Shown: piece by piece, positions 23,916 through 35,805 of the stretch
Layout of the letters: each line of letters begins with the position of its first letter
Position numbering within the stretch: position 1 is the first letter of the stretch
Source of the DNA: Elmis aenea
Lineage: Eukaryota > Arthropoda > Insecta > Coleoptera > Elmidae
Length of the DNA stretch: 64,000 bases
Assembly: GCA_947652605.1 (NCBI GenBank)
Contig: OX393581.1
Span: 45,035,924 to 45,099,923, forward strand
Direction of reading: 5' to 3'
Made by a program: the position numbers and the translations under genes
The notes under the pieces: generated by a model
Databases searched by the model: none
What the model saw: only the letters and a program-made list of their open reading frames with translations
Told to the model about the DNA's origin: nothing

Positions 23916-25025
23916 CATTCCGCAGTACCATTACAGAAAAATGTTTCCGTTTGTTCTTGGACGTAAAGTCGTAATAAAATATTGTTATGGTACTACATGT
24001 GAGAATGTATTCGTGCTACTTTAACATTCTCGAAAGCAGCGGGCACTGTGTACTTAAAAAAAAAACTGACGTGATTCATTATTCAAACTAGTTGTTTGTC
24101 GAAACAACAATATTATCTTCCGACGCTTTTCACTGCGACCAAAATATACGTACGAATGCACGTGGATGTAAACAAAAGATAATAAACAGTTAGTGAAAGA
24201 ATTCGGTGTGGCAACGTGAATGTATCAGCTGATTTGTATTTATAAATATAGGTCACCAAGGTTGTAAAACTTTACAGAGCGGTTCTTGGAACTAATAGCA
24301 AGCAAAGGTATCATAATGTAGGAACTTTCTAGCGCACACTAGATGTAAATGACATTTGAATGATTGACGGAAATGCTCAATATGCACGGGGCTACAACTG
24401 GAAACTAGAATGCGTTGAAGTATCGGAGCAATAAGTCGCGATCGATATTAAAGTTTCTGATTTAAAATTACAACGCTCCGGCTTATTTTAGACCGATATG
24501 CGTGTTTAAAAATGGTTGAAAAAATAGCTCGTAATAGAAATTAAAATACCAACACGTAAAAATATAATTACAGATTACAACACAAGTTTCTTGGGCAAAA
24601 ACCTTTTTTTCTCTCTCGTGTATTTCGCCGTGGGGCTCTCATGTGTTGGCCTAACGCGACGATTACATGGGAAAAAAATGTTTGGTGACAACAGATGTCC
24701 ATTTACCGTTATATTGCACAAAAATATGTTACAATAAAACGTAAATTGCTCAAAGTATCTCGTCGGAAATCAATAAGATAAAAATCTACAACTAAGTTCG
24801 CGTTTATTTAAAAAAAAATAATAGTAAAATCGATCGCAAACACTCATAACTAGCATTTATTGCGTTATAGAGGTATAAATAAAATTTATTTTTAATACAG
24901 AACAAACTTTTAATTGATAAAGGCAACACTAACGCATTTTACTTTGTAACGTATACGTTTTTCGGTTCAAATTTGTTCCCGGTTTATTTTAAAATGTTTT
25001 TATTGTTGTTCAATTGCACCATGGA
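23916..25025. other. Intronic stretch without recognised feature
   Basis: AT-rich, with CAGCTG at 24227. No repeat ends or conserved coding sequence were recognised. Confidence 0.3.
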
Positions 25026-25550
25026 TCGATAAAATAATGGATGAAATAGAGGAAGGTAACCAACTCAACACAAAGCCATACAGGAAAGTAAGAAAACAAA
25101 ACGGGAAAAAGTTACCGTGAATATAGATAATCAAAAATGGGAAGAGCATTTCTTAAAGTTGCTGAATAGCGAGCATGAAGAAATAGAAAATATATGCAAT
25201 GAAAGATTAATAACGAAGACGGAGACCAGATGACACCCGCACAAGAAGAGTGCTGTAAAATGATGTACAAGCTGAAAAATAAAAAAGCGCAGGACCGGAC
25301 GATATAAGTACCGAATTAATAAATTTTGGAGGAGAAGACTTGAAGCAAAGAATATACAGACTAGTAGCACAGGTATGGGCAAAGGAGAGAATGCCTAGTG
25401 ATTGGAAAAGTCGAATAATCGTTCCAGCGCCAGCGTACGAGAGAGGAGACCCAAAAAGCCGTGACAACTATAGAGGAATATCGTTACTAAATGCAGCTTA
25501 TAAAATATTGACCCTACTAATAAATAAATATATATAAAAGTCCAGGCTGA

Positions 25551-26014
25551 CTCTGTGACTCTGTGACCAGTGGCGTAGGAACGGGTTGGCATTTGGGCGC
25601 TTGCCAAGGGCGCCATAATCTGAGGGGCGCAAAATTCAACTCAAAAAATCTAATTATAGTATTATTAATAAATAATAGTCTCATTATTTTTTTAAATTTC
25701 AAATTTAGAGAAATTTTAAAATGTCCATCGTCCTAAGTCCGCCCTCTCTAAATGAGCGGCTTTAGTGGGACTAGTTAGAGCAGGGCGCTACTCTGCGCTG
25801 TAGCTGTGCAGCTCATATAGTCTGTTATTTAATAGGCACAGGTTATTTTTTGTTTTGCATATTGTGACTTATTAAAGTTTTTTTTATTACTGAAACATTT
25901 GTTTTTTTTACATATTTTAAATAAAATTATTGAAAGTATACAAGGGCGCTAAAGTTTTATTTGCCAAGGGCGCAAAAATTGTTGCTACGCCTCTGTCTGT
26001 GACTCTGTGACTCT
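25551..26014. repeat. TCTGTGAC short tandem array split by a hAT MITE
   Basis: gactctgtgactctgtgac on the left and tctgtgactctgtgactctg on the right of the hAT element are repeats of an 8-bp unit. Two to three units lie on each side. Confidence 0.7.
25568..25995. mobile_element. 428-bp hAT MITE, CAGTGGCGTAGGAAC ends
   Basis: Terminal repeats CAGTGGCGTAGGAAC and the reverse complement of CAGAGGCGTAGCAAC are flanked by TCTGTGAC on both sides. Subterminal ttgccaagggcgc occurs near both ends in inverted form (the left one reads gcttgccaagggcgcc). No coding sequence remains. The 8-bp duplication coincides with the tandem unit of the host array. Confidence 0.8.
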
Positions 26015-26118
26015 GTAACGCATGAAAATAGCTAAAAAAAATAAAATTTGTCAGTTTTGACGTCTATCAGGGTTTGAGGTTATGTTATTATAAAAGGTTA
26101 TGTTATTATAAAAAGTAA

Positions 26119-26272
26119 TGGGTCAATCTAAACAGATGAATCTTCCTTAGGTGTAAGCACATTTTGCTGTGGTTACCATTGTTGCTATTGAGATTACGAT
26201 TGTTATTAACAAAGGTAACCAAAGTACAATTTGTTTACACCTAAGGAAGATTCATCTGTTTAGATTGACCCA
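26119..26272. mobile_element. 154-bp fold-back element, TGGGTCAATCTAAACAGATG ends
   Basis: Perfect 38-bp terminal inverted repeats lie at 26119-26156 and 26235-26272. Flanks are TAA on the left and TAG on the right, an imperfect 3-bp duplication. An 18-bp direct duplication (ggttatgttattataaaa) precedes it. Confidence 0.75.
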
Positions 26273-26518
26273 TAGTTTAAATTTAAGATATACAATATAC
26301 CCGTCCTAGGACGGGCTACTTGCCAGTACTGGAAAGACTAAAAGAATACACGAACACAGAAATTGGTGAACACTGAATACCAACATGGATTTAGACAATT
26401 AGAAGATGTACCGTTGACGCAATATTCACGCTAAACCAGATTATAGAAAAATGCCCCGAGAATAACGTGGAACAACTAATAGTTTTTATTGATTTTAAGC
26501 AATTATTTGATAGCCTAA

Positions 26519-26658
26519 TGGTGCCTGTACACCTGAGAGTAAAGTACTCTCGAGAGTAGCGTCGCCAAGGATACAGCCAATCGCGAGTTACTCTCAGGGG
26601 CTGTATCCTTGGCGACGCTACTCTCGAGAGTACTTTACTCTCAGGTGTACAGGCACCA
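26519..26658. mobile_element. 140-bp near-perfect fold-back element, TGGTGCCTGTACACCTGAGA ends
   Basis: The arms 26519-26578 and 26599-26658 are perfect 60-bp inverted repeats with a 20-bp loop. TAA occurs on both sides (26516-26518 and 26659-26661). It sits in the RT sequence just after IDFKQLFDSL. A TWA duplication suggests a PIF/Harbinger MITE. Confidence 0.85.
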
Positions 26659-26674
26659 TAAGGCGAGTTGTAAT

Positions 26675-26930
26675 ATACAGGGTGTCCAGTTTAAAATGAA
26701 GTACACGGCTATCTCGGAAACTGTTAGAAATACAAAATCGGTTAAGTTGGGAAAAAGTTGCGCAATTACATGCGTAACAATAATCCAGTTTTACATTTTC
26801 AATAATTCATCCTGTTACGTAGTACCACAACGAAAACGAAAAATGTACATTTTCTTAAAACCTCCATATTACCTTTATTTAAAAAGATTTTTGCGCCAAA
26901 TTTTCAGAATCGGATAAGTAACTAATAAGG
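26675..26930. mobile_element. Left end of a CAGGGTGTCCAGTTTAAAAT element
   Basis: TA-CAGGGTGTCCAGTTTAAAAT begins at 26679-26681 and continues with a ctatctcgg...ggttaagttggg pattern like other members of this class. No right end was found, so it is a fragment or a solo arm. Confidence 0.5.
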
Positions 26931-28180
26931 ATTTTAAATTTATTCATTTAAACACGATGTGTAAAAAGGACGACGTTAATTTCAAAACTAATTTTGATGT
27001 CATTCTATCGTGATCGTTAAGGCAGTTTTAGAAGAACGGCCAAAGTTAACAAAACGGCAAGCCTGAATTATTGTCAAAGGTCCCATAAAAACCCACCTGA
27101 TGCTATGCACTTATTTCAATTCATTTTAAATGCTTGTGTATGCACAAATCAATACCCACACGTAGAGGAAGATTGTGGGTTGCACAGGCACATAATAACT
27201 GCATACGACCTCACTGTCAATACATATTAATAACCTCTGCAACTACATAACAAGGCTACACAAAAAAAAGACCTTTATGACCCGGAGATATAAGGGAGGC
27301 TGTGACATTGGCTACATACACATCAAAACCAAACAAAAGCATCGCGGAATGATCGGTTTTGTGGAGGTTATCAACCACAGATCTTTTGCTGTTATAAAAT
27401 ATTCCGCGCCCGACGTAAATTGCTGTCGTCGAATCTCTAGACTTACAAAGTGCCTAAAAGCTGAGCTTAGCTAAGCGGGAGTAAATGGTCGGACCTTGAG
27501 CTAAATTTAACCGTCCCGACGCCGGTAATACGATCCAGCGTCGCCAGAGCGACGCCCCTTAAACATCTGATCATAGCACCGGCGAGTAGGTAGGTGCTCG
27601 TCTGGCGCCCGTGTCTACCTACCCGCAAATTTAATTAAAATTGCACGTGGCACCAACAAAGGTTTACAACTAAAACACTTGAAAGTGAGAAATAAAAGAC
27701 GTACTTACAAGTTAATTGAAAGAAATAATGACGTCTGGTTACCGCACTTGCATTATATAAAATTTAGATAAAATCCGTTACGAAATTTTTTAATTGTTGG
27801 TCCGTTATCGGGGGAAAAAAATGCAAACTTGGATATTAGTCTTTTTTTAATTATATCAGCACATTGACATTGCTATCAGAAGCCATTGGAGATTATATTT
27901 ATTGACTTAATTTGTTACGGAACGTATTGCTTTATTACAATTTCCGATAGCATGTATATTGCTGATTGTATCCATTCATTGAATTTGTTTTGTTTTCCCC
28001 CCACAATTATTAATAAAAAAAAGATATTTTTAAACTTGGATTTTTTAGTTGGACATGTCGAAAATAAAAGGTGACGTTGACATAAACAACTGACTGCTGT
28101 TACATTTCTACAATGATTTTTCGTCGATTTACACAAGTTGTGAACTGTCAATTACGCCAGCGATCGTGTTTTTTCTAGAC
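26931..28180. other. Intronic stretch; GC-richer patch at 27480-27620
   Basis: No transposon is recognised. The patch at 27480-27620 is rich in CpG compared with its surroundings and includes a gcgtcgccagagcgacgc inverted repeat. It could be regulatory. Confidence 0.3.
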
Positions 28181-28980
28181 CAGGGGTCCCAAAACTTTTT
28201 AAGAAGAGGGCTTTGCAAAGTGCTAAATGGGCCGAATTAAAAAAAGTTGTTAACACGTAATAACTGTATAAGTATAAATAAAATAATAACGCAAGTAGGA
28301 CTAAACAAATAGATTTTTCTTAATAATAAAGTAAACTGAATACCCATATAATAAATAAAATATTTTCTTTGCTAAATAGAACAAATTAGGATTAATAACA
28401 ATCATCTAATGAGAACTATGCAATTGATTCGTTGATACCTAAATTACTTTATCGATATTTGGTGTCAAATTTTAAACACTTATTTTCAAAAATGTATGCA
28501 AAAATAACCGTCGATTAGTTTTGAGTAGAATTTTCATTTAATTTGTTTCATTTTTAAAAGTGATTGTTTGCAGATGTAAGTACTGCCTAATACAGCAATC
28601 ATTTTTCTTAAAAAAGTTTTCATGTAGTTAGTTATGTTTTTGTCTGGCAACAAAAAATAAAACCTATATCATGTTTACACCTTTAAGTAATTATTTTTCC
28701 GTATTATTGTTAAGCTACTAATTCATCATAAATTATATTTGTACGTATTTTTTATGTGAAATTAGCAGTAGGTCAATCAAAATAAATTTAAAAATGTATA
28801 TTGTATATTATGTAAAAAAAAAAAGTTGACTATCGCCAGTCTGGTATATTTCATTGTAGAAAAAACGTCAGACAGTTGATAGAGAATTTTCTGCGATTTA
28901 AAAAAAAAGTTTATGGGGTTTTCTTAAATTTTCTTAAATTAAACAAAATATAGGGGTGCGACAGTCAAACTGAATCACTC
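28181..28980. mobile_element. Probable left end of a truncated hAT element, then AT-rich DNA
   Basis: CAGGGGTCCCAAAACTTTTT at 28181 resembles the hAT tip at 22546. Further likeness (gggccgaattaaa) is weak and no right end or duplication is visible. The rest to 28980 is AT-rich with nothing recognised. Confidence 0.4.
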
Positions 28981-28986
28981 GGTATA

Positions 28987-29881
28987 CAGGGTGTTTCTTA
29001 AATATTGCAAAAAATCGTGAGGTGATTCCTTATCGAAAATTAAAGGGGGTCTTTCATATAATTTTTTTCCCTTAGACCTCTACTTTTGTAGTTACAGCCC
29101 GCTAAAGGGGAGCGGTAAAATTAGGATTTTATTATTTCTCAAATTTGGATAAAATGTAGGAGAATGATATTTGGCAGATGTTTCATACTTATTGAAAGGT
29201 TTTAGTGTTGTCGCCGCGTAAAGGTCAAAATGAATTACACCCGTCAATTATACCCAATATGAACATAAACAAACCATGGTAACCACCAAAATGAATCGTT
29301 TAATATTGGAATATTTGATGGTTCATGTTTACTTATTTCATTTTTTTACTCAAAAACGGTAGGTTTTACGAGAAAAGCTAAAAAATAAAAAAAGTTTCTA
29401 AATAATCAAGCTTAAAAAAAAATTGCAAGATGAAAAATTACCTAATTTTTGCTATCATGTAAGGAAAATTAATAAATCGACCCCACATGATACTAATAAA
29501 TATTATTGGAATGGGGAAAAAATCCTCTTTCTCGTGATGCCACTGCTAACTATGGGTTCCATTAAAAAAAATACAACTTTATGTCACAATTCGAATTTCG
29601 AAATGTTTTTTTTTAAATTGTCTACGCCAGTGCCTTTTTATCAAAAAAAGTGCCTGTAGAACGTCAACATTGTTTTTGTTTATTCTCATAAACAAGCGAG
29701 ATACAGTCATAAAACGAAAAGTCGAAAAATCGAGTTATCGGCGATAACTCGAAAACAAAAGACGATAACCGATTTTAGTTTTCACCATTCACTTTTTCTC
29801 GAAAAAAGAGATCGAGGATGCGCGGATACCTCTTATAGTTACCGAGATTCCCTATTAAAACATCGAAATTTGCCCACCCTG
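28987..29881. mobile_element. Composite CAGGGTG element with two different ends
   Basis: The left end TA-CAGGGTGTTTCTTAAATATT and the next 430 bp match the element at 56375-57773, with its left palindrome arm deleted. From about 29415 the sequence differs, and the right end (tttgcccaccctg-TA, 29881) belongs to another family. It looks like a join of two half elements. It holds the empty site for the Helitron at 57022 (near 29310). Confidence 0.6.
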
Positions 29882-30621
29882 TACAATGAAGAAGCGATAA
29901 CATTAAGTTTTTTCGTGTCTTGGAGTTCAAATTTTGAGTACGGTCGAAAGAAAATTTGAAATTTAAAACCAATTGCCAATATATACGTGCGCGTGTTTGC
30001 CTTGCGGCTTCAAATGAACAACTGAGACTTGCACAAGTTTATGTATCATTTTAAGCAATTTCCTGTATCTATTCAATACGACTGACGTAATTTTAATTAA
30101 ATTGTGCATGGCATTTGCATTTGAACTGCACACAGCAAGTGTTGCACTTGCGTTCTCTCTGTGTATATATAATCGGCGTATTAACGAGGTCACGACGCCA
30201 TCGACGGGCGTCGCTCGCCGCCTCTCCGCACCTGCCGGTTTCCAGTCCAACACACCTGTCCTCATTCCGACCGTCCTACCTTCCTCCCCATACAGCAACC
30301 TACATACGTACGCACTAAAAAAGATTTCACATTTGAATTATTTATCAAGCCTCGCTATTCAGATTCGACTTAATGATATAATGGCTTCAAAGGAAAGACA
30401 TTGTACTAGGGGTCTCTTGTTACGGCTGGCGTAAATCATGATTTGGATAATGAATGAGGACATATTTAAATCTTGACGGTTTTTGTGTAGTACGATTTGG
30501 ACTGTATAAATAGGCGTGATGACCGCTTTAGTTTGAAAAGTTGGATCTTAAATAACATGAAGTAATAATAAAATAACAATATCTACTTATTTAAGTCATT
30601 CTTTAAATGAATATTATAAGA
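29882..30621. other. Apparently single-copy stretch with CpG-rich core
   Basis: The block 30180-30330 is C- and CpG-rich and open in two plus frames and one minus frame. None resembles a known protein. A promoter or enhancer inside crp intron 1 is possible but unproven. Confidence 0.3.
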
Positions 30622-30920
30622 CAGAGGGTGTCCCAGATAACATTTCCAGCGCGGGGTTCTCGCTTATTATAAGAGATACAGGTTTGCTTAAATTAGAAGA
30701 GTTATTCCTAAGTGTGAGAGGAGCCACAATCAATTTTTAAAAGTACGAAATTCCTCGTACTTCAAATGTTAAAGCAAAAAATATGAGAATGTTGAATTTA
30801 TTTTTTTTCATGTTAATCATTGGATCAATTTTATTAGTGCATTACTGGGGTACTTTTTAATGGAGATTGTAACTGTTATTTTTTATTTTTTTTTGTCACT
30901 CACCATTTTTGATATATTAC

Positions 30921-31654
30921 TAGTGTTTCTCGATAGTTTTAATTTTTCGAGATGTGAGAAATAAATTTCTCATTTCTCGAGAATTCTCGAGTCTCGAGTA
31001 TTCTCATATAATATATAAATTTACATTTACACTCTTAAATTCAGTTTAATATTAAATTCATATGTTTTACTTAGTATTTTAACTTTTAACTTTTAACACA
31101 TCTTGGACCTGCACGGAATTAATTAATTTTAAAATTCATTAGAATTTTTTTTTTGATTTATTATTTATAACGTCAAAACCTGGATTTTATTAATAAGTAA
31201 GTATATTATTTTATAGAAGATGATAACCGTAAGTGATTTTAATTAAACATTATTATTCTAAACATTATGAAACACTTGAAACTAAAAAATATATAAACTC
31301 AATTAAATGTTCTCATTGTACAGATTTAAAATATTTTTTTTAAAAAAACAGCATCTGAAGTAGGACTAGACAATCTATTTCTTTTTTTTGTCACAAAATC
31401 GTTGGCAACAGAAAATTTTCGTTCGTTTTGTGTTGATGTAGGCTTTATTGTGGATAAAGCATTCCTGAGTAGTTCCAAATTTTTGGTTCTTGTATCTGAT
31501 TGAAATATATTAAATTCTTGCTTAATAGTTTTATTTTTGTCATTTACACTATTTTTCACTTGAACGAAAAAGAAAACAATTTTTTTTTTTTTTTTGAGAA
31601 ATAAGAAATCAAAAAAATTACTTTTCCTCGAGAATTTCTCGAGAAGAAACACTA
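30921..31654 (-). mobile_element. hAT element nested in a palindrome arm
   Basis: Ends TAGTGTTTCTCGATAG and ...CTCGAGAAGAAACACTA. Flanks tatattac (30913-30920) and gatattac (31655-31662) are a 7-of-8 match. The uninterrupted sister arm near 32015-32030 shows the site with a single copy. The minus strand carries a hAT dimerisation domain. Confidence 0.85.
31326..31652 (-). pseudogene. hAT transposase C-terminal dimerisation remnant
   Basis: The last 60 residues of the minus-strand frame read LELLRNALSTIKPTSTQNER, then KFSVANDFVTKKRNRLSSPT and SDAVFLKKIF. This is the classic hAT C-terminal signature (PTS..SER.FS.A......R.RL.......FL). The lysine- and phenylalanine-rich residues before it are probably not coding. 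No catalytic core is present. Confidence 0.75.
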
Positions 31655-32679
31655 GATATTACCCCTAACTTCATATTTTCTAATGGGCCGTGAAGTTTGC
31701 TATGGAACGGTTAAATGTGATTTTTTTTAAATGAGATATTACTTGCTATATCTATTTTTATAAATAAGTCACAAAATGAAGAAAAATCGTATTTTATCAA
31801 TCACTTATCAAGCTATCAATGACGACTGTTTTTTGTTCCTTTTTCATAGGTAGTAGCTTGATAAGTGATCGGTAAAATGAAAAATTTCTTGATTTTGTGA
31901 CTTATTTATAAAAATAGATAAAGCATGTAATATCTCATTAAAAAAAAACAAAAAAACAAGAACATTTAACTATTCCTTAGCGAACTTCGCAGTCCATAAG
32001 AAAAAATGAAATTAGGGGTAATATTTCGAAAATGGCAAGTGATTAAAAAAATCTAAAATAAGAGTTACATTCTACATTAAAAAGTGTCTCAAGGCAGTGC
32101 TCATGAAACTGATCTAACGAATAAGACAAAAAAAGTCGTGAGAAAAAAATCAACATTTTCACATTTTTGCTATAACTCGTGAACACGATGATTTTTGTTC
32201 TTTTAAAAATAGATTGTGGCTCCTTTCATACTTGGGAATAATTCATCTAATTTAAACAAACCTGCATCTCTTATAATAAGCGAGATCCCCATGCTGGAAA
32301 TATTATCTGGGACATCCTGTATAGTTAATGAATAATTGAAAAAAAAATCTAGTAAAAGATGCGTCAGTGTTTGTTCCATGTTATTCATTTAAAAAGTTAA
32401 TGAAATAACATAGAAGTAAAATAAAAATAAGTGATGCCAGGTAAACATATTATGGTACCCGTGATGTGTGGAATCTTTGTCACAAGTGAAATAAGTAGAG
32501 TCGTTTTTTTTTCTCTCTAAAAGGAATATAATTGCCTGCAAACTGTTTACAAATAAGTTTAAATCCTTGAACTAAGGTGCTTAAGCATATAAATCAGATT
32601 TACTTTACTAACGTATGTGTTACAGACACATTAATCTTGTTCCTTAATGCACATTTTTGTTCTTAAAAACAGAACATTG

Positions 32680-33240
32680 TTATTCGATGCTCCTGTTTAC
32701 TATTATATATATAAATAAGCACGACAGGCCATTTAGGCCTAGGGCTTGGTTTGCTGTCTCCCTCCACTTTTTTCTATTTTTCGCTGCCTCTGTCCAGTTC
32801 GTCACTTTTAGTTTTTTTAAATCATCCTCGACCGCTTCCAACCATCTTTTCTTAGGTCTCCCTCTTTTTCTCACACCCATTCTACTCGCTTTAATCATTA
32901 TCTTTGTGTTTCTTTGGTTGGAGAGGCGTTGTGCGTGCCCAAGCCATCTTATTCTCTGGGCTCTTACTACTTCGGTTATAGACGGTTCTTTGTACAATCT
33001 CATTACTTCCTCGTTTGTCCTTCTTCTTCATTCTCCGGTATTTGTTTTTATTCCCCCGTAGATCCTTCGCAATAATTTCCTTTCCCACCTTTCAAGGTCT
33101 TCTTTTTCTTTTTTGTTGATTATCCAGGTTTCACAAGCGTATGTTACAGTGGGTCTTAATACTGTTTTGTACAATCTTACTTTGGCCTTTCTTGAGATAA
33201 TGTTGGATCTTAGAATTGTAACAAGAGATCCTGCGCATTT
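32680..33240 (-). pseudogene. RTE-type LINE, 3' end of RT ORF (family with GRPKKRW tail), copy 1
   Basis: Minus-strand sequence reads TNEEVMRLYKEPSITEVVRA, QRIRWLGHAQRLSNQRN, GVRKRGRPKKRWLEAVEDD and TNWTEAAKNRKKWRETANQA. Upstream pieces in another frame give NKKEKEDLERWERKLLRRIY. The LGH...GRP.KRW module is the usual RTE-type C-terminus. A sister copy is at 43800-44500. The RT catalytic part is absent (5' truncation). Confidence 0.8.
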
Positions 33241-34388
33241 ATTACCTTTACTATTATAGTGTTATTAAAAATTTACCTGGAAATTTTACTTGCGTATTAA
33301 AAATATATTTTCACCTACATTGGTAACTGAAAAGTGATATTGCGTTTATATTATCGATAAATTGCGCGTGTCGCTCGAATCCTTATTTTTTAAGTAGGTT
33401 TTCCAATTAGGCATTAAAAAGGTTTCAGATGTTTTCGCGTTTTTCCCTGTAAACATTGCGTCTTAAATTCGCCCTCGAGTTCCTAATACGACGTGGGAAG
33501 GGACAAAAAAGTAATATTCATCGCTAATGGTTCTGTCAATTCGTCACGACATGTTTTCATTCATCATTTTGAATTGTTTGCGATTGTTTACTTTGTTTGT
33601 TGTCGATTAATATATGTTTTGACTGGCGTTCGTTTAATAAAAATTAACCTAATATCGGAACGACGTCTTTTGGCTTCCAAAGATGCATTTCATCAATTTC
33701 CTATTTTAGTTTTCAATTTCCTGGCTCGCCACTATGTTTGCGTGCGTGTTTTGTTGCCGTTTTGTGTGTCGACGATCGGGCTCGGATGTCGAAAATCAGC
33801 TGACACGATGTTTCACGTGAGTTGATAATGTCGCCGCTTCGTCCCGTGCTTTTAGCTCTTCAATGCTTTAATGACTGCCTATCAGACTGTTCCGGAGCCA
33901 TTCATACTCTCAACTCCGGGGCAATTTGGTTTATTTCCGGAATTTCTAATATTATATTACGACACAAATCGTAAATACACGCGTATAATGTCCCCTTTTG
34001 TGCGCCCATTTCGTGCCTGTCATAATTATACGCGATGTTTGCCTAATGCTGTCGATTTAATCTCTAATTTATGTATAAATAGACAGGAATAGTGATCGTA
34101 CTTGAAGACCAAAATTGGGCTAATGATCGCTGTTGATGTTTTAGATTAAAAATCGTTAGTTGAAAAAGAACCCATTATTATTACATAGATGCAACTTTAA
34201 CTGTTAAAGCTATGTCAAAGGCCAGGTTTATTACACTCTGTACCGTGTGCGTTTCTATTATGTCCTTGCAAAAAGGTAACTAAACTATTGTGACACACTT
34301 TTGTTTACATGTTGTTTTTTTTTTAAATTGATAGATACAGCAAAAACTTACATGTGACATAATATATGAAGGCCTGACACAAATATTG
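33241..34388. other. Intronic stretch without recognised feature
   Basis: The plus frame at 33493-33825 (110 codons) resembles nothing known. CAGCTG occurs at about 33798. No repeats were recognised. Confidence 0.3.
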
Positions 34389-35266
34389 TACGAGGATTGT
34401 TTGACAAGTCCGTGCAAAAATGAAGAAAACAGAATTTTTTTGGAACAAACATTTTTTATTTTTCGACATAGTCTCCTTTGAGGTCTATACACTTGGTCCA
34501 CCGACGTTCGAGTTTTTTTTATCCCGTCCATATAGTATGATTTGTCCAAGTCTTCAAAATAGAGAGTTGTTTCGGCAATCACCTTATCGTTTGATGGAAA
34601 TCTCTTTTCTGCCAGCCAGTTTTTCATGTTTGAAAACAAATAGTAGTCCGAGGGAGCCAAATCTGGAGAGTAGGGGGATGTAGCATAAATCGAACAAAAT
34701 CTTCTTTTTCGCCAAGTGTGGTCGTTTTTCCTTTATTTCATTATTTAAACGATCCAGCAAAGACGCATAACACTCCGGCAATTATTTTGCTCTTTTCCAA
34801 GAAGTTAATGAAGATGCCACTGGCATCCCAGAAGACAGCGGCCATAACTTTTCCTGCTGAAAGAACGGTTTTCGCTTTCTTGAGTGCAGATTCCCCGCTT
34901 GCAACTCATTGTTTTGACTGTTCCTTGGTCTGGCTGGTAGTGATGAATCCATGTTTCGTCAACTGTTACGAAGCGACGCAAAAATTCGTCTGGATTACTT
35001 TGAGATAGCTTCAAACTGTCCTTGCACAGTTCACAAGTTGACGCTTTTGATAGTGTGAGCAATCGCGGCACCCATCTTGCGCATAGTTTTCTCATGTGTA
35101 AATGTTCATGCAAAATATTATGTACGCGGTCATTTGAGATGCCCACAGTCTTAGCAATGTCAATCTCTTATCATTCATTACCATATCATAGATTTTTTCA
35201 ATAAGTTCTGGAGTAGTGACCTCAACAGAGAGTCTAGAACGTTCAGCGTCACTTGTGCTCATATGG

Positions 35267-35767
35267 TAAGGTGACCATTTTTTCCCCCGAACTTTCGGGG
35301 ACACTAAGCTGGGCTTATAAAAAAAAAGGTCCTCGACTAACTTATTGAAATCTATTTTTTCGTTTTTCGTACACCAAAGACCACAACTCTCATTGTAATA
35401 AACAAAATTCAAATTAAAGGGCGGGAATTAAAACCCACACAATTTTGCACATTTTAAAAAGAGATGATATGTCTAGGACAAAAGACGTGTGGTAACACTA
35501 AGTAACCTAACCTAACATAACCTAATCGCATTTGACACTTTATTTATCGTGCACAGACTCCTCCCCACTCCGGTGATCGTGGCCAATAAGCGGTTACACT
35601 GTTACAATGTTGCCAGACTAACAAATTTGTATAATCTGGCAATAGTGAAAGTACCATACATTGGTTATTTTAAATGTGTATAGGAAAATTATGAAAATCG
35701 GGGACAAAATCGGGGACAAGAATAATCCGGGACTTGAGTCTTATTTCGGGGACGAATGGTCACCCTA
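35267..35767. mobile_element. 501-bp hAT MITE, TARGGTGACCAT ends
   Basis: Ends TAAGGTGACCATTTTTTCCC and ...GACGAATGGTCACCCTA are flanked by an exact 8-bp duplication TCATATGG (35259-35266 and 35768-35775). Removing it restores the mariner reading frame FRSGHM|STSDAERS. No coding sequence is seen; an internal taacctaacctaacataacc word is AT-rich filler. Confidence 0.9.
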
Positions 35768-35805
35768 TCATATGGCCACTTCGAAAGTTACTAAACCACT
35801 TGTAA

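Larger units (their letters stand above)
25030..26516 (+). pseudogene. RTE-type LINE reverse-transcriptase fragment, interrupted
   Basis: Plus-strand pieces in shifting frames spell the start of an RT domain: NIDNQKWEEHFLKLLNSEHE, KMMYKLKNKKA, AQVWAKERMPSDWKSRIIVP and DNYRGISLLNAAYKIL (to 25537). The domain resumes at about 26400 with TVDAIFTLNQIIEKCPENNV and IVFIDFKQLFDSL (to 26516). The gap holds a TCTGTGAC array, a hAT MITE (25568-25995) and a fold-back element (26119-26272). The end is cut by the fold-back 26519-26658. Stops and frameshifts show it is dead. Confidence 0.75.
30622..32319. mobile_element. Long-palindrome element, CAGGGTGTCCCAGATAA family
   Basis: The left end is cagagggtgtcccagataac (a 2-base insertion in the tip); the right end is ...ttatctgggacatcctg-TA. 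The arms are inverted copies over most of their length: tgtgactta-type words at about 31780 and 31900, and ggccgtgaagtttgc against gcgaacttcgcagtcc. The hAT element 30921-31654 interrupts the left arm. Confidence 0.75.

Noticed and set aside
30102..30434. Overlapping 110-, 67- and 111-codon frames on both strands
   Set aside because: Several frames are open because of base composition; none looks like a protein family.
35495..35530. taacctaacctaacataacctaat, resembling an insect (TTAGG)n telomere repeat
   Set aside because: Too short and irregular; it lies inside the hAT MITE 35267-35767, so it is not a telomere seed.
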